From Rhodococcus sp. HNM0563 (GTDB lineage: Bacteria > Actinomycetota > Actinomycetes > Mycobacteriales > Mycobacteriaceae), in the NCBI RefSeq assembly GCF_012726195.1, contig NZ_JAASAF010000010.1:144515-208514 (forward strand): a stretch of DNA of 64,000 nucleotides, read 5' to 3'. Made by a program: the position numbers and the translations under genes. Position 1 is the first letter of the stretch. Every line of letters starts with the position of its first letter. This document shows positions 41,391 to 50,170 of the stretch, piece after piece. The notes under the pieces were generated by a model, which did no database searches, was not told where the DNA came from, and worked only from the letters and a program-made list of their open reading frames with translations.

Positions 41391-41625
41391 ATTCTCTCCC
41401 AACACATACTCGCTCAGTCCATGCGAACACCTGCGCGACCTCGGCCGCCAACTGGCCAGGCCGAAAGTGCAGGTCGGAATGCGCCCCTACCGCCAGCCCG
41501 AGCACGCCGGCCAGCCAGATCCGGTCAGGCTGTCGGCAATAGTAGGGAGGCTCCCGGTCTGGTGCCTGACGCCGTGGAGGGTCGGAGTGCAGTGGCCGGC
41601 GACGACTATGGGAAATACTAGGCCC

Positions 41626-42198
41626 GTGACGAGCCGAGGAATAGTGCGCAGCTGGAACCTCGAACGCATGCAGGGTGTGATCGACGGAAACGATGTCCCC
41701 GGGGGTTGCCTTGTGCGGTTCGCTGCGGTGGCGGTCGACGGGTTTCCTGCCCTGCACCCAGGTGATCAGGTCGAGTTCGAATGGCATCGTCTCGGTAGAC
41801 CGGAATCGGGTTACGTCTTTGAATGCACCAGAGCGTGGCCTGTGGGGTCTCATCCTGTTGTCCGAAGTGGGCGGCCGTTCCGGGCCGGGTTGTGGCGGAT
41901 GAACGCTGACGGGAGCGCCGAGGGAGTGTCGGTCGGGTCTTCTGAGCAGGCTCCGCCTGCCCTCACCACAGGTGGGCACACGACCGGCGTCGTCCGAACG
42001 TGGAACGACGAGGACGGGTGGGGAGTGATCGATTCTCCGCAGACTCCTGGCGGGTGCTGGGCGCACTTCAGTCACATCGTCGACGACGGATTCCGAACCG
42101 TCGAAGTTGGTGCCGTGGTCGCCTTCGAATGGCAGCAGGTCACCGATCAGGACGGTTACCGGTACTGCGCGATCCGAGTCGAGCAAGACCGAACCTGA
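41626..42198 (+). CDS. Tandem cold-shock-domain-like protein
   Basis: 190 residues with two OB-fold cold-shock-like units: GIVRSWNLERMQGVID...PGGCLVRF and VEFEWHRLG (about 5-50), and GVVRTWNDEDGWGVID...PGGCWAHFSHI with VAFEWQQ (about 125-180). The RNP1 motif of true Csp (KGFGFI) is replaced by MQGVID and DGWGVID, so nucleic-acid binding may be altered. The GTG at 41626 lies 6 nt after AATACT (leaderless type); an ATG at 41608 is in frame. Confidence 0.75.
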   Translation: MTSRGIVRSWNLERMQGVIDGNDVPGGCLVRFAAVAVDGFPALHPGDQVEFEWHRLGRPESGYVFECTRAWPVGSHPVVRSGRPFRAGLWRMNADGSAEGVSVGSSEQAPPALTTGGHTTGVVRTWNDEDGWGVIDSPQTPGGCWAHFSHIVDDGFRTVEVGAVVAFEWQQVTDQDGYRYCAIRVEQDRT

Positions 42199-42216
42199 CT
42201 ATCCCAATAATTCCCC

Positions 42217-42660
42217 TCATGTGCCGATCTCCCACTCTGGGTACCGTGCCGGCGGAAGAAAATCCGGGCGCCCGATCCGGATCGGGGAGACCGGATGATC
42301 ATCGCTGCGGTGAACCCGGATGACGGCGGGGTGCGCGATCCACTCACAGGCCCACAGCTCGGCCAGCCGGTGGATCGGTGGGTCCGGTACCTGTTCGTCG
42401 TCGACAGTGACATGGACGGTGGTTTCGGGTGCCGCAGTACCGACGACTGCCCACCAGGTCGGATGGGGGGCATCGCCGGGAAAGACTTCGCCGAAGGCGG
42501 TCACCGCGGTGTAGTCCGGTTCCCTCCAGATCGACACGCCTTGCTGTTCGGCCTCGTAGAGGATCTCCAGTGCGTCCTCCGCGGCGACGAGAATCCTGCC
42601 GTCCTCGCGGTGCTGGAGCACCATGCGGGAGACGGGAAGGACGAGACGGTCGATGCGCAT
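42217..42660 (-). CDS. Hypothetical protein
   Basis: 147 residues, soluble, with no family recognised. Composition is natural (LPVSRMVLQHREDGRILVAA, then YTAVTAFGEVFPGD), and the ATG at 42658-42660 follows GAGAGG, so it is probably a real gene. It converges with the cold-shock-domain gene. From 42661 to 42903 I see nothing supportable. Confidence 0.6.
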   Translation of the reverse strand: MRIDRLVLPVSRMVLQHREDGRILVAAEDALEILYEAEQQGVSIWREPDYTAVTAFGEVFPGDAPHPTWWAVVGTAAPETTVHVTVDDEQVPDPPIHRLAELWACEWIAHPAVIRVHRSDDHPVSPIRIGRPDFLPPARYPEWEIGT

Positions 42661-42903
42661 CGGGCTTCCTCTCAGGATCGGCGGAAGTGTTCACCCGAGG
42701 AAACCAGGGACCTGACCCCACCGCTCGACGGCCACAGGGTAGTGGAACATCTCTTCCCAAGGGACAGCGTGCCTGTGCAGTCCCTGAACTGATGTTCTAC
42801 GTCGTGGACGATGTCTTCGACGGAACCGATTCGTGTCGCCACGAGCTGTCCGTCGTCCGTGCGCGCGCCGTCATTCCCAGGCATCGTCGCCACCACCCTT
42901 GAA

Positions 42904-43545
42904 TTACCGCAGTGATGCCTCGACCGTGACGGTGAGCGTATCGGTGGGATCCGCAGCGTCGACGGTGATCACCGGTGTGCCCGTGCGGGTACCGATGAAC
43001 GTCTGGGCCAGGTGATTGTCACTGGGATAGCTGAACACTTCGACGATCGCCGACGCACCGGAGGGGAACAGATGGACCGGCGACCCACCGTTCCAGGTAT
43101 CACCCGTGTCCACCCCACTGAGGTCTATCTGCACTAGGCACTTCCCGGAAACCGGGGCGGGAACATCGGTGCCGTCACGAAAAGCAATGTCCACGTATCC
43201 TGCGGACCAACCGATCGAACCGTCACCGCCGAATGACAAGGTGACCTTGTCCGCCCCCGCGTCAGTACCTGGGCCGATGGTAACGACGTCGAGCACGGGA
43301 TAGACCATCCCCGCGGGAACCTCGCCGGGCGCCAGAGTTCGATCGGCTGGGGCATCGGTCGGAGGCATCGGCGTCGGATTTCCGACTCGGAGCGTCCCAG
43401 CGAACGATTCGACCCGCTGACAGGACGTTCCGGCTGCATCAGCGGTTACTGCTGCGGGATCATCGCCACCACCGTCTGCTGCGCACCCAGTCACCAGAAC
43501 GCCGAGTGACAGGATCCATGCGACACGTAGTACAGGAGACAGCAT
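42904..43545 (-). CDS. Putative lipoprotein
   Basis: 213 residues with signal peptide MLSPVLRVAWILSLGVLVTG and lipobox LVTGC, then a Gly/Asp-rich linker and a beta-rich domain of about 160 residues. The function is unknown; it is exported and lipid-anchored. It lies downstream of the LexA-family gene on the same strand, 118 bp away. Confidence 0.75.
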   Translation of the reverse strand: MLSPVLRVAWILSLGVLVTGCAADGGGDDPAAVTADAAGTSCQRVESFAGTLRVGNPTPMPPTDAPADRTLAPGEVPAGMVYPVLDVVTIGPGTDAGADKVTLSFGGDGSIGWSAGYVDIAFRDGTDVPAPVSGKCLVQIDLSGVDTGDTWNGGSPVHLFPSGASAIVEVFSYPSDNHLAQTFIGTRTGTPVITVDAADPTDTLTVTVEASLR

Positions 43546-43662
43546 GGGCACCACGACCTTCCAACGCCTCGGTGGGTGGGCAAGTGGACTTCAGCGTGAA
43601 GGCTCTACAGCCGCGGCGATAGCTGTCGGAGACGAACTGCCTCGTGGACTTTCTGCCTGTCG

Positions 43663-44325
43663 TCAGATGCGGCGCATCACCGACACGACCTTGCCCAGAA
43701 CGACCGCGTCGTCGCCGTCGATCTCGGTGTAGGCGGGATTGCGTGGTTCGAGGACCACGTGACCGTTGCGGCGCCGGAACACCTTGACGGTGGCTTCGCC
43801 GTCGATCATCGCGGCGACGATCTCGCCGGAGTGCACTTCGTCCTGGCGACGCACCACGACGACGTCGCCATCGCAGATCGCGGCATCGGTCATCGACTCA
43901 CCGCGCACCCGCAGCGCGAACACGGTGCCGGAGCCCACCAGCTCGCGAGGAAGCGTCAGCGTCTCATCGTGGTATTCCTCGGCGAGGATCGGTGCACCGG
44001 CCGCGATGTCGCCCACCACCGGTACCGCCACATTGTTGTCGTTCGACCGCCCACGGTCGGTGCCTGCGAGGAACGGGCGCACATCCATTTGCCGGGTCAC
44101 GGAGGCGCCGCGGCGGAGAAAACCCTTGTCCTCGAGACTCTTGAGGTGCTTGGACACCGACGATGTCGACCGTAGTCGTACCGCGTCCGCGATCTGGCGG
44201 GTGCTGGGGGCGCATCCGTGGGTCGCCACCCAGTCCCGGATCGTTTCCAGAATCTGCTGCTGCCGGAGCGGTAGCGCTGAGGCGTCGAGGCCGCCGAACA
44301 TGTCGAGGTCGTCGTAATCGGTCAC
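43663..44325 (-). CDS. lexA: LexA-family repressor (S24 autoprotease)
   Basis: 220-residue LexA-type protein: winged helix at about 20-75 (recognition region RQIADAVRLRSTSSVSKHLK), self-cleavage site Ala109-Gly110 in GDIAAGAP, catalytic Ser144 (GESMTDAAICDGD) and Lys181 (ATVKVF). The GTG at 44323-44325 sits 6 nt after TACGAT, suggesting a leaderless transcript. Its recognition helix differs from the canonical mycobacterial LexA ([20 protein letters not shown]), so it may be a paralogue with different operators; the typical dinB/nrdR neighbours are missing. Confidence 0.9.
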   Translation of the reverse strand: MTDYDDLDMFGGLDASALPLRQQQILETIRDWVATHGCAPSTRQIADAVRLRSTSSVSKHLKSLEDKGFLRRGASVTRQMDVRPFLAGTDRGRSNDNNVAVPVVGDIAAGAPILAEEYHDETLTLPRELVGSGTVFALRVRGESMTDAAICDGDVVVVRRQDEVHSGEIVAAMIDGEATVKVFRRRNGHVVLEPRNPAYTEIDGDDAVVLGKVVSVMRRI

Positions 44326-44446
44326 CGAAGAATCGTAGGTGGCGGCAACTGCCCGCGCCTCAGGGCGGTGTTGTGGGGTGATGGTGAGCGAGTCTCGACG
44401 GGTTGTCCCGTGCCTTGTGGCCGCGGAGCACGGGCAGACTTGGATC

Positions 44447-44788
44447 ATGCAACCGTCGTTCTTCGATGCACTCGCTCAGTTGGCCGTCTCTGCTCCCCTG
44501 CGCATCGATCGCGCCAGAGGTTCAGCACACCCGCGGTTTCCGAGAGCGATCTATCCGGTGGACTACGGATTCTTGGAAGGCACCTGCGCAGCCGACGGCG
44601 AGGGAGTGGACGTGTTCCGCGGCAGCAACACCGGTGGTGGCATATGCGCGGCGGCACTCACCGTTGACGCCGCCAAGCGCGACGTGGAAATCAAGGTGTT
44701 GTTCGAGTGCACTGCTGCGGAGGTCGACGACGTTGCCGCGTTTCTGTCCGACACACTCGGTCTGGGGACCATGATCGTGCGCCCATGA
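44447..44788 (+). CDS. Short inorganic-pyrophosphatase-like protein
   Basis: 113 residues. The segment HPRFPRAIYPVDYGFLEGTC matches the core of family I pyrophosphatases (YPVDYGFI), followed by DGEGVDVF in place of the catalytic D-x-(D)PLDVLV block. The C-terminal half of a normal 160-170-residue enzyme is reduced, so activity is doubtful. The function is probably divergent. Confidence 0.65.
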   Translation: MQPSFFDALAQLAVSAPLRIDRARGSAHPRFPRAIYPVDYGFLEGTCAADGEGVDVFRGSNTGGGICAAALTVDAAKRDVEIKVLFECTAAEVDDVAAFLSDTLGLGTMIVRP

Positions 44789-44852
44789 GACTTCCGATCA
44801 TGAGGTCGTCACGACATCGGTGCTCTGGCATCTTGCCCCGGCCATCATCAGA

Positions 44853-45758
44853 TCACCGCAGCAACCCTGAGGCCGACAGCCCCGTTCGAAGTGCGTCGTA
44901 CTCGATGTCGTCGAGAGCCAGAAGCGGGGATCTCACGGCCCTGTTCTGCAGAACGCCGAGCAACTGCAGCGCGCCCTTGACCGTCGTCGCGCCGTAATTG
45001 GGAACGCCCATCACCGCCTGCAACGCCGGTTGCAGACGGGCATTGATCTGCCGCGCCGCCTCGACATCGCCCGAGAAGAACGCTGTGATCATCGCGCTGA
45101 TCTCATCGCCTGCCACATGGCCGAGAACAGAAACAACCCCGCACGCCCCGTACGCGAGAAATCCCAGCGTCAGACTGTCGTCCCCCGAGTAGACCGCATA
45201 GCCCAACTCGCGCAACATAATTGCCTGTGTGGGGTCTCCAGCGGCATCCTTCACTGCGACCACGGACGGCCACTGTGCCATCGTCTCGAATGTCGAGGGC
45301 GCCAGCTTGGTGCCCGCCCGACCCGGGATGTCATAGATCATGACGGGCGCATCGACCGTCTCCACGACAGTGTGAAAGTGATGCAGTACGCCACCTTGAC
45401 TCGGCTTGTTGTAGTACGGCGTGACCAGCAACAGCCCGTCGGCGCCGTGCTCGACGGCTTGGCGCGCCAATTCCAGCGTGTGCCGGGTGTCGTTGGTGCC
45501 CACCCCGGCAACGATCGTTGCGCGGTCGCCCACCGCATCCTTGACCACGCGCAGTATCCGACCGTCCTCGGCGGTGGTGGTCGTGGCCGCCTCACCAGTG
45601 GTCCCCGAGACGACGATCCCGTCGTGTCCGTGGTCGACCAGATGCCGTGCGATCCGAGCAGTCGCCTCCTCGTCGATGTCGCCGTCCGCGGTGAAGGCGG
45701 TGGCCATCGCGGTCAGTACGCGTCCGAACGGCGCTTCAGGTGCAGACGAGAGTGTCAT
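44853..45758 (-). CDS. DapA-family aldolase/synthase
   Basis: TIM-barrel N-acetylneuraminate-lyase superfamily enzyme, 301 residues. GTTGEAATTTTAED is at 52-65 (pyruvate carboxylate binding), the Tyr at 142 is in MIYDIPGRAG, and the Schiff-base Lys170 is in VVAVKDAAGD, all as in 4-hydroxy-tetrahydrodipicolinate synthase. DapB and lysine genes are absent and GTTGE is followed by AATT rather than SPTT, so this may be a paralogue rather than the main dapA. ATG at 45756-45758. Confidence 0.88.
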   Translation of the reverse strand: MTLSSAPEAPFGRVLTAMATAFTADGDIDEEATARIARHLVDHGHDGIVVSGTTGEAATTTTAEDGRILRVVKDAVGDRATIVAGVGTNDTRHTLELARQAVEHGADGLLLVTPYYNKPSQGGVLHHFHTVVETVDAPVMIYDIPGRAGTKLAPSTFETMAQWPSVVAVKDAAGDPTQAIMLRELGYAVYSGDDSLTLGFLAYGACGVVSVLGHVAGDEISAMITAFFSGDVEAARQINARLQPALQAVMGVPNYGATTVKGALQLLGVLQNRAVRSPLLALDDIEYDALRTGLSASGLLR

Positions 45759-45975
45759 TGCCTCAGTATGCACGCCAGACCGGTGACTGCTCCGACAGCC
45801 GCCGCCCTCGCGCAACACCGGGTCCCCGCGGCGCATCGATCGCGGTTTCGTCGGTGAAGATCTCCTCAGGGCTGAACACCGTAGTGCCGGTGCCGCACAT
45901 TCGACGCACCCTGGGTACTGCCTACCCGACGTGAACGCTCGGCCTGCCCGTGTCCGTTTGTATATGCTGGTCGGT

Positions 45976-46311
45976 ATGTTCTTCGGCCCCCGAAGCACCG
46001 TGGCGCTGATTGTGTTCATGCTCTCGTGGGCCGTTGCCATCTTCTTCTCCGTCGATCCCAGCTCTGCAGGCACCACACCTGGATTGCTGGCAGGGATCGT
46101 GGTCACCGTCGTCGCGGTGGCGGCCGTGCTGAGGACGGCCCACGCAGACGACACGCTGTTCGGGTTCGGCCGCACTACGCGCGGGCCGACCGAGGAAGAA
46201 CACCGCCGCCGCGGCGAATTGCGCCGGCATTCCCACCCGGATACTTCCGGCCGTCCACGACCTCGATCTCCCGGCCTCTGGGCGGAGGCCGTATCGACTG
46301 TGCTCGCCTGA
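45976..46311 (+). CDS. Small membrane protein (DUF6412-like)
   Basis: 111 residues with two membrane helices (VALIVFMLSWAVAIFF and GLLAGIVVTVVAVAAVL) and a C-terminal HSHPDTSGRPRPRSPG typical of the DUF6412 family. The ATG at 45976 follows TATGCT by 7 nt. It lies 60 bp upstream of the ABC ATPase, so it may belong to that unit. Confidence 0.6.
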   Translation: MFFGPRSTVALIVFMLSWAVAIFFSVDPSSAGTTPGLLAGIVVTVVAVAAVLRTAHADDTLFGFGRTTRGPTEEEHRRRGELRRHSHPDTSGRPRPRSPGLWAEAVSTVLA

Positions 46312-46371
46312 ACGATCGGTCTCCGCGTCCTCGATTCTGCGTCCCCGCACGAGGAATACCAGGAGATCCCC

Positions 46372-47025
46372 ATGTCCACCCACTCGCTCCGCCCTCACCC
46401 CGCCATTTCGGTACGCAAGGCCGGTCGCCGTTTCGGTGACCTGTGCGTCTTCTCCGACGTGAACTTCGATGTCGCTGCAGGCCGATGTTGCGCGATCGTC
46501 GGTGCCAACGGCGCCGGCAAATCCACCTTGCTGCGCTGTGTGATCGGCGCCGATCAGCTCGATCACGGCAGCATCACCATCCAAGGAACCCCGGTCGACG
46601 AGTCCTCCGCGACTTTCCGTGCCGCTGTTGCCGCAGTGGTCGGTGAACCCGCCATGTTCGCGCACCTGACCGCCCACGAGCATCTGCAACTCGTCGGTGT
46701 CGCCCACGGCGTCGCCGACCCCTACGATTCGGCCACTCGCATCCTCGACGACGTGGGTCTCGTCGAGATCTCCGATCAGCTTCCCGTGACGATGTCCAGC
46801 GGCCAGCGTCATCGCCTGGCATTGGGATCGGCGCTGGTGCGACCGCGAGGGGTACTGGTGCTCGACGAACCCGAGCAACACCTCGACGCCAGTGGGCGTG
46901 CGTGGCTGGCGAAGGCCATCAACGCAGAGAAACACACAGGTACTGCGGTGCTGCTGGTCTCCCACGACCACGCCCTGGTCACAGCAGTAGCCGACGAAAT
47001 CGTCGACGGTGACACATGGCGCTGA
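46372..47025 (+). CDS. ABC transporter ATP-binding protein
   Basis: 217-residue ABC ATPase: Walker A GANGAGKST near residue 44, signature MSSGQRHRLALG, Walker B GVLVLDEPE and the switch His in VSHDHAL. The signature SSGQ varies from LSGGQ but is common in exporter-type subfamilies. It overlaps the membrane protein gene by 10 bp, implying an operon. Confidence 0.93.
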   Translation: MSTHSLRPHPAISVRKAGRRFGDLCVFSDVNFDVAAGRCCAIVGANGAGKSTLLRCVIGADQLDHGSITIQGTPVDESSATFRAAVAAVVGEPAMFAHLTAHEHLQLVGVAHGVADPYDSATRILDDVGLVEISDQLPVTMSSGQRHRLALGSALVRPRGVLVLDEPEQHLDASGRAWLAKAINAEKHTGTAVLLVSHDHALVTAVADEIVDGDTWR

Positions 47026-48392
47026 CCGACACCATCCGACCGATACCTTCGGCAGCGGCGCTGCGCGCCCTCCGACGCAGTTTCGAACGCACCCATACAC
47101 CGCCGATGCTCAAAGAGGGAACCTTCGCGCTGACCGCGCTCGGGGTGTACGTGTGCCTCGGGGTCCTCTGGTGGCTCACGACACGGCCGTCCACAGTGCT
47201 CACCACCTCATTTCTGAGGGACACGACCGAGCAATGGAACTCGACATGGGGATGGGTCCTGACCGGGGTTCTCATGGCGGTCGTGGTCACGGGAGCGTCA
47301 GCGCTGGGTCCGGTGAGCGTGCGCAGCGAGACCGCATGGTGGTTGTTGCCCACCCTCGTCGACCGCCGCGCGATGCTACGGCCGCGGATCGGTGCAGCCC
47401 TCGGTATCGGTGGTGCCGCCGGCCTGACCGGGGGCCGGTTGGCCGCATTCGTCGGTGAACTCGAGCACTGGTTGCCTTTCACGATGCTCGGAGCAGGTCT
47501 CGGCATCAGCGGTGTTGCGCTCGGAGTGCTCGTTCAGTGCGGGGTTCTTCCCGCCTGGGCCCTCCGTGTTGTTACCGCCGTCTGTGTGTCGGGCGCAGGC
47601 GTAGCAGCGATCGTCGCGGCCGCGGGTGGCACAGTTGTGCTGATCACCTCGTGGATTCCCGTCCTCGTCGTCTCGATAGTGGCAGTAGCACTGTCGGTGA
47701 TCTCCGTCTGGCGGTGCGGCCGGATCACGTTGGCCCGCATGGTGATCGGTTCCGAGACCACGGTTGCGGCGTCGGTATCGCTGACGATGCTGGACCTGTC
47801 GATCGTGACCGGCGCCCTGGAACAACGGGCATGGCGTCGTGTGGCCCGTCGCGCCTCCCGCCGCGTGCCCACCTCCCGCACCCGCGCTTTGATCCGTATC
47901 GATGCGATGCGTCATGCGCGCCGTCCGCACTCACTGGCTCTCGCTACCGGTGCCGTCTGTACAGGGTGGGCACTGTCGGCAGTCCTCTCACCGATCGCTG
48001 CGGCAGGGATGTATCTGGCGATCGTGTTCGGTGTGTGCATGATTTTCAGTGTCGGTCTGCGGGCGTTGTGCGCCGATACCGCGCTCGCGGTGATGCTCGG
48101 GGCCGATGATCGTCTGTTGAGGTTGCCGTTGACGGCGATCCCCGTCATGGCAGCAGTGGTCACCATGGTGTTGAGCGCGCCGCTGGTGGCGACGAACCCG
48201 ACAATGATGGCACTCACCACGGTAGGAGCGGTGACCGCGATGTACCGGATCCGGACACGAGCCTCCCTGACGTACGACGGGCTGATCCTCGAAACGGGTT
48301 TCGGGCAAGTCCCTGTCGAATTGATTCGACAGAAGACTCGGGGAACCGACGCACTCGTTCTGACCGCGGCGCTTCTTGCTGTCTGTGTCTGA
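47016..48392 (+). CDS. ABC transporter membrane subunit (DUF6297-like)
   Basis: 458 residues with about 10-12 hydrophobic segments, in the size and layout of actinobacterial DUF6297 permeases that accompany a single ATPase. The ATG lies within the 3' end of the ATPase gene (10-bp overlap). The cargo is unknown. From 48393 to 48626 no gene can be supported. Confidence 0.75.
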   Translation: MALTDTIRPIPSAAALRALRRSFERTHTPPMLKEGTFALTALGVYVCLGVLWWLTTRPSTVLTTSFLRDTTEQWNSTWGWVLTGVLMAVVVTGASALGPVSVRSETAWWLLPTLVDRRAMLRPRIGAALGIGGAAGLTGGRLAAFVGELEHWLPFTMLGAGLGISGVALGVLVQCGVLPAWALRVVTAVCVSGAGVAAIVAAAGGTVVLITSWIPVLVVSIVAVALSVISVWRCGRITLARMVIGSETTVAASVSLTMLDLSIVTGALEQRAWRRVARRASRRVPTSRTRALIRIDAMRHARRPHSLALATGAVCTGWALSAVLSPIAAAGMYLAIVFGVCMIFSVGLRALCADTALAVMLGADDRLLRLPLTAIPVMAAVVTMVLSAPLVATNPTMMALTTVGAVTAMYRIRTRASLTYDGLILETGFGQVPVELIRQKTRGTDALVLTAALLAVCV

Positions 48393-48626
48393 TCGGCGGC
48401 CGAGAACAACGCGGTATCCGATCCCAGTAAGTTCGGCGAGTTTCACCGCGATGCAAGCACGAACGACCGACTTCCGATCAACACTCAGCAGCTCAGGCGA
48501 AGTCGCCGAGATGCGCCGCATTGTGCGGTTCCGGGCAGGGCACTCGAAGAGCTGTCGTCCCACTGATGCTGCTGTCACCCGTCCTGCGGGTTGATCTTCA
48601 GGGGATGTGTCGCACCTTCCGATCTG

Positions 48627-48935
48627 CTAAAGGACGTTACGGGTAGCTGGCCGTATCGCGTACCGCGCCAGCCCCCACCCCACGCGGTGCACGAGCGCAC
48701 CGACCAACGCTCCCAGTACGCCACCACCGAGAACCAACACCGCCATATACCCGGTCGGCGACGGCGAAGCGAGGCGGACAGACGCGAAGTCGAGCGGTTG
48801 ATAGCCGGCTGTGTAGAAATCGAACGGCCGGGACGCGAACCACCACAACACGGCAGCGGCGGCGATCCCACACACCACACCGAACCCGATGAACACCAGC
48901 ACTGTCATCATCGCCTGCCTCAGCTGCGGGTTCAC
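48627..48935 (-). CDS. Small two-helix membrane protein, unknown
   Basis: 102 residues with two membrane helices (MMTVLVFIGFGVVCGIAAAA and MAVLVLGGGVLGALVGALVH). The GTG start at 48933-48935 overlaps the stop of the upstream gene (GTGA), so the two are coupled. No family recognised. Confidence 0.65.
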   Translation of the reverse strand: MNPQLRQAMMTVLVFIGFGVVCGIAAAAVLWWFASRPFDFYTAGYQPLDFASVRLASPSPTGYMAVLVLGGGVLGALVGALVHRVGWGLARYAIRPATRNVL

Positions 48936-49490
48936 GACTCGTCCGTCATCGAACCGCCGGGCCCGTCCGTCGCAGGCGGGATGTTCTCGGGGATGCCGTA
49001 GCCGGGCATGTCCCACAGTTGCGCAGGTCCGATGACGCTGCCGTCGTCGGGCCACAGCCGCCGACGCCACACATCCCCCGGCGTGGTCGAACCGGACCAG
49101 TCGTAGTTGACGAACCCGCGGCCGGACACCTCGACCATGTACTGTCCCGGCGGCACCGCGACCGTCACCGGTTCAGAGGCCGGGGACGACACGCTCAGCA
49201 TTCCAGGCGCGTCGACTTCGAGATGCCCTTCGCTGACCTGCTGCCAGTTCGAACGGTCGGCTGCGGGACGGCGGTCGAAGACCTGCACCTCCACGCTCAT
49301 CTCGAAGTTGTTCTGGTGCGGGCACAACACCACAACCATGGTGCCGTCGCCGGCGCTGGGTTGCGCCGCTTGGGCCCCGCTCGAGCAGCTCCATCTCGCT
49401 GTCGCCGAGTCCGCCGTCGAGACAGAACTGGCCGTAGTCCATCGCCAGCACTACCGTCGACTCGGAGACGGGGCTCGTCTGTGCGTTCAT
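48932..49490 (-). pseudogene. Unknown gene with apparent +1 frameshift in a G/C run
   Basis: From the ATG at 49488-49490 the frame reads MNAQTSPVSESTVVLAMDYG, then FCLDGGLGDSEMELLERG. From about 49378 the natural continuation (AQAAQPSAGDGTMVVVLCPH, ending PGGSMTDES) is in the next frame. Removing one base from the GGGCCCC run at 49372-49378 joins them into one protein of 185 residues. Either a real disruption or a sequencing error. The tail overlaps the small membrane protein gene, so the pair was once an operon. Function unknown. Confidence 0.65.
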
Positions 49491-50084
49491 GGCGGTGATC
49501 GTGACACGCTGACCTGACACTCGTGCGAGTCCGTTCCGAAACATCCCGGCGCAGCATCGAAGCAGTGATCTTGATGTAGTGCATCCGGAACCGCGAGGCA
49601 GATCGACAGGATACTTTGACAGAAAATAGGTGACGTCAGCGGCTTCCTTGTGAATCAGTACAGGTACGAGCGATGGCGACCTGAATGATCGTTGTCAATC
49701 TATGCGGTCAGGTTTGTCAGTCTTCGCTGCATCTCGACACCTGAACTGTAGGTTCCCGTTGGACGTGGCACGCGTGCTACGCACGGACCTACAAGTTCCT
49801 GGTTCGGGTCAGCCAGTGATCCTCACCACCTTGTCAGAATCCTCGGATTCATCGTGGCGGCGAACGATTCCTTCCGTCAAACTACAGCCACATTGCCGAA
49901 GCGGTACCGCTCGATACCCCGGGGGATGCGTTCCCGGGAGTACACCCAGCCGGGACGCAACGGTGCGAAAGGCCAACGGCGGGCATCATGAGAACAGACC
50001 ACGGTTGTGCGGGGGCACCGCTGAGAATTGCCGTTATGCCGATGTGGGCATAGCAAGGTCGTGACGCTGACCGACGCGCGCACC
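49491..50084. other. 600-bp region without a supportable gene
   Basis: Short open frames occur on both strands but show no family features or ribosome-binding sites. Base composition is more mixed than in flanking genes (AT-richer at 49600-49760), suggesting degraded DNA or a long regulatory zone upstream of the MFS gene. Confidence 0.4.
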
Positions 50085-50106
50085 TTGTATCCAAGATGTA
50101 TCCTTG
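50085..50106. promoter_or_regulatory. Candidate GntR operator upstream of MFS gene
   Basis: TTGTATCCAAG followed by ATGTATCC is a tandem TGTATCC element about 65 bp before the MFS start. The core GTATCCA recurs upstream of the gntR gene at 51522-51530. Fits the T-N-GTAT-N-C-N-A style of FCD-type GntR sites. Confidence 0.4.
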
Positions 50107-50170
50107 TGCACGAACGAACGCAATCGATCCTCTCCGAAACGCCGGAAGGACGAAACGAAAGGCAGCGTCG

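Noticed and set aside
42672..42896. 74-codon minus-strand frame
   Set aside because: No ribosome-binding site, no family similarity, low-information composition.
48376..48594. 72-codon plus-strand frame after the ABC permease
   Set aside because: Arg/Ser/Thr-rich, no homologue recognised, no ribosome-binding site.
49702..50064. 120-codon plus-strand frame before the MFS gene
   Set aside because: Composition unlike neighbouring coding regions, no start signals and no recognisable motif.
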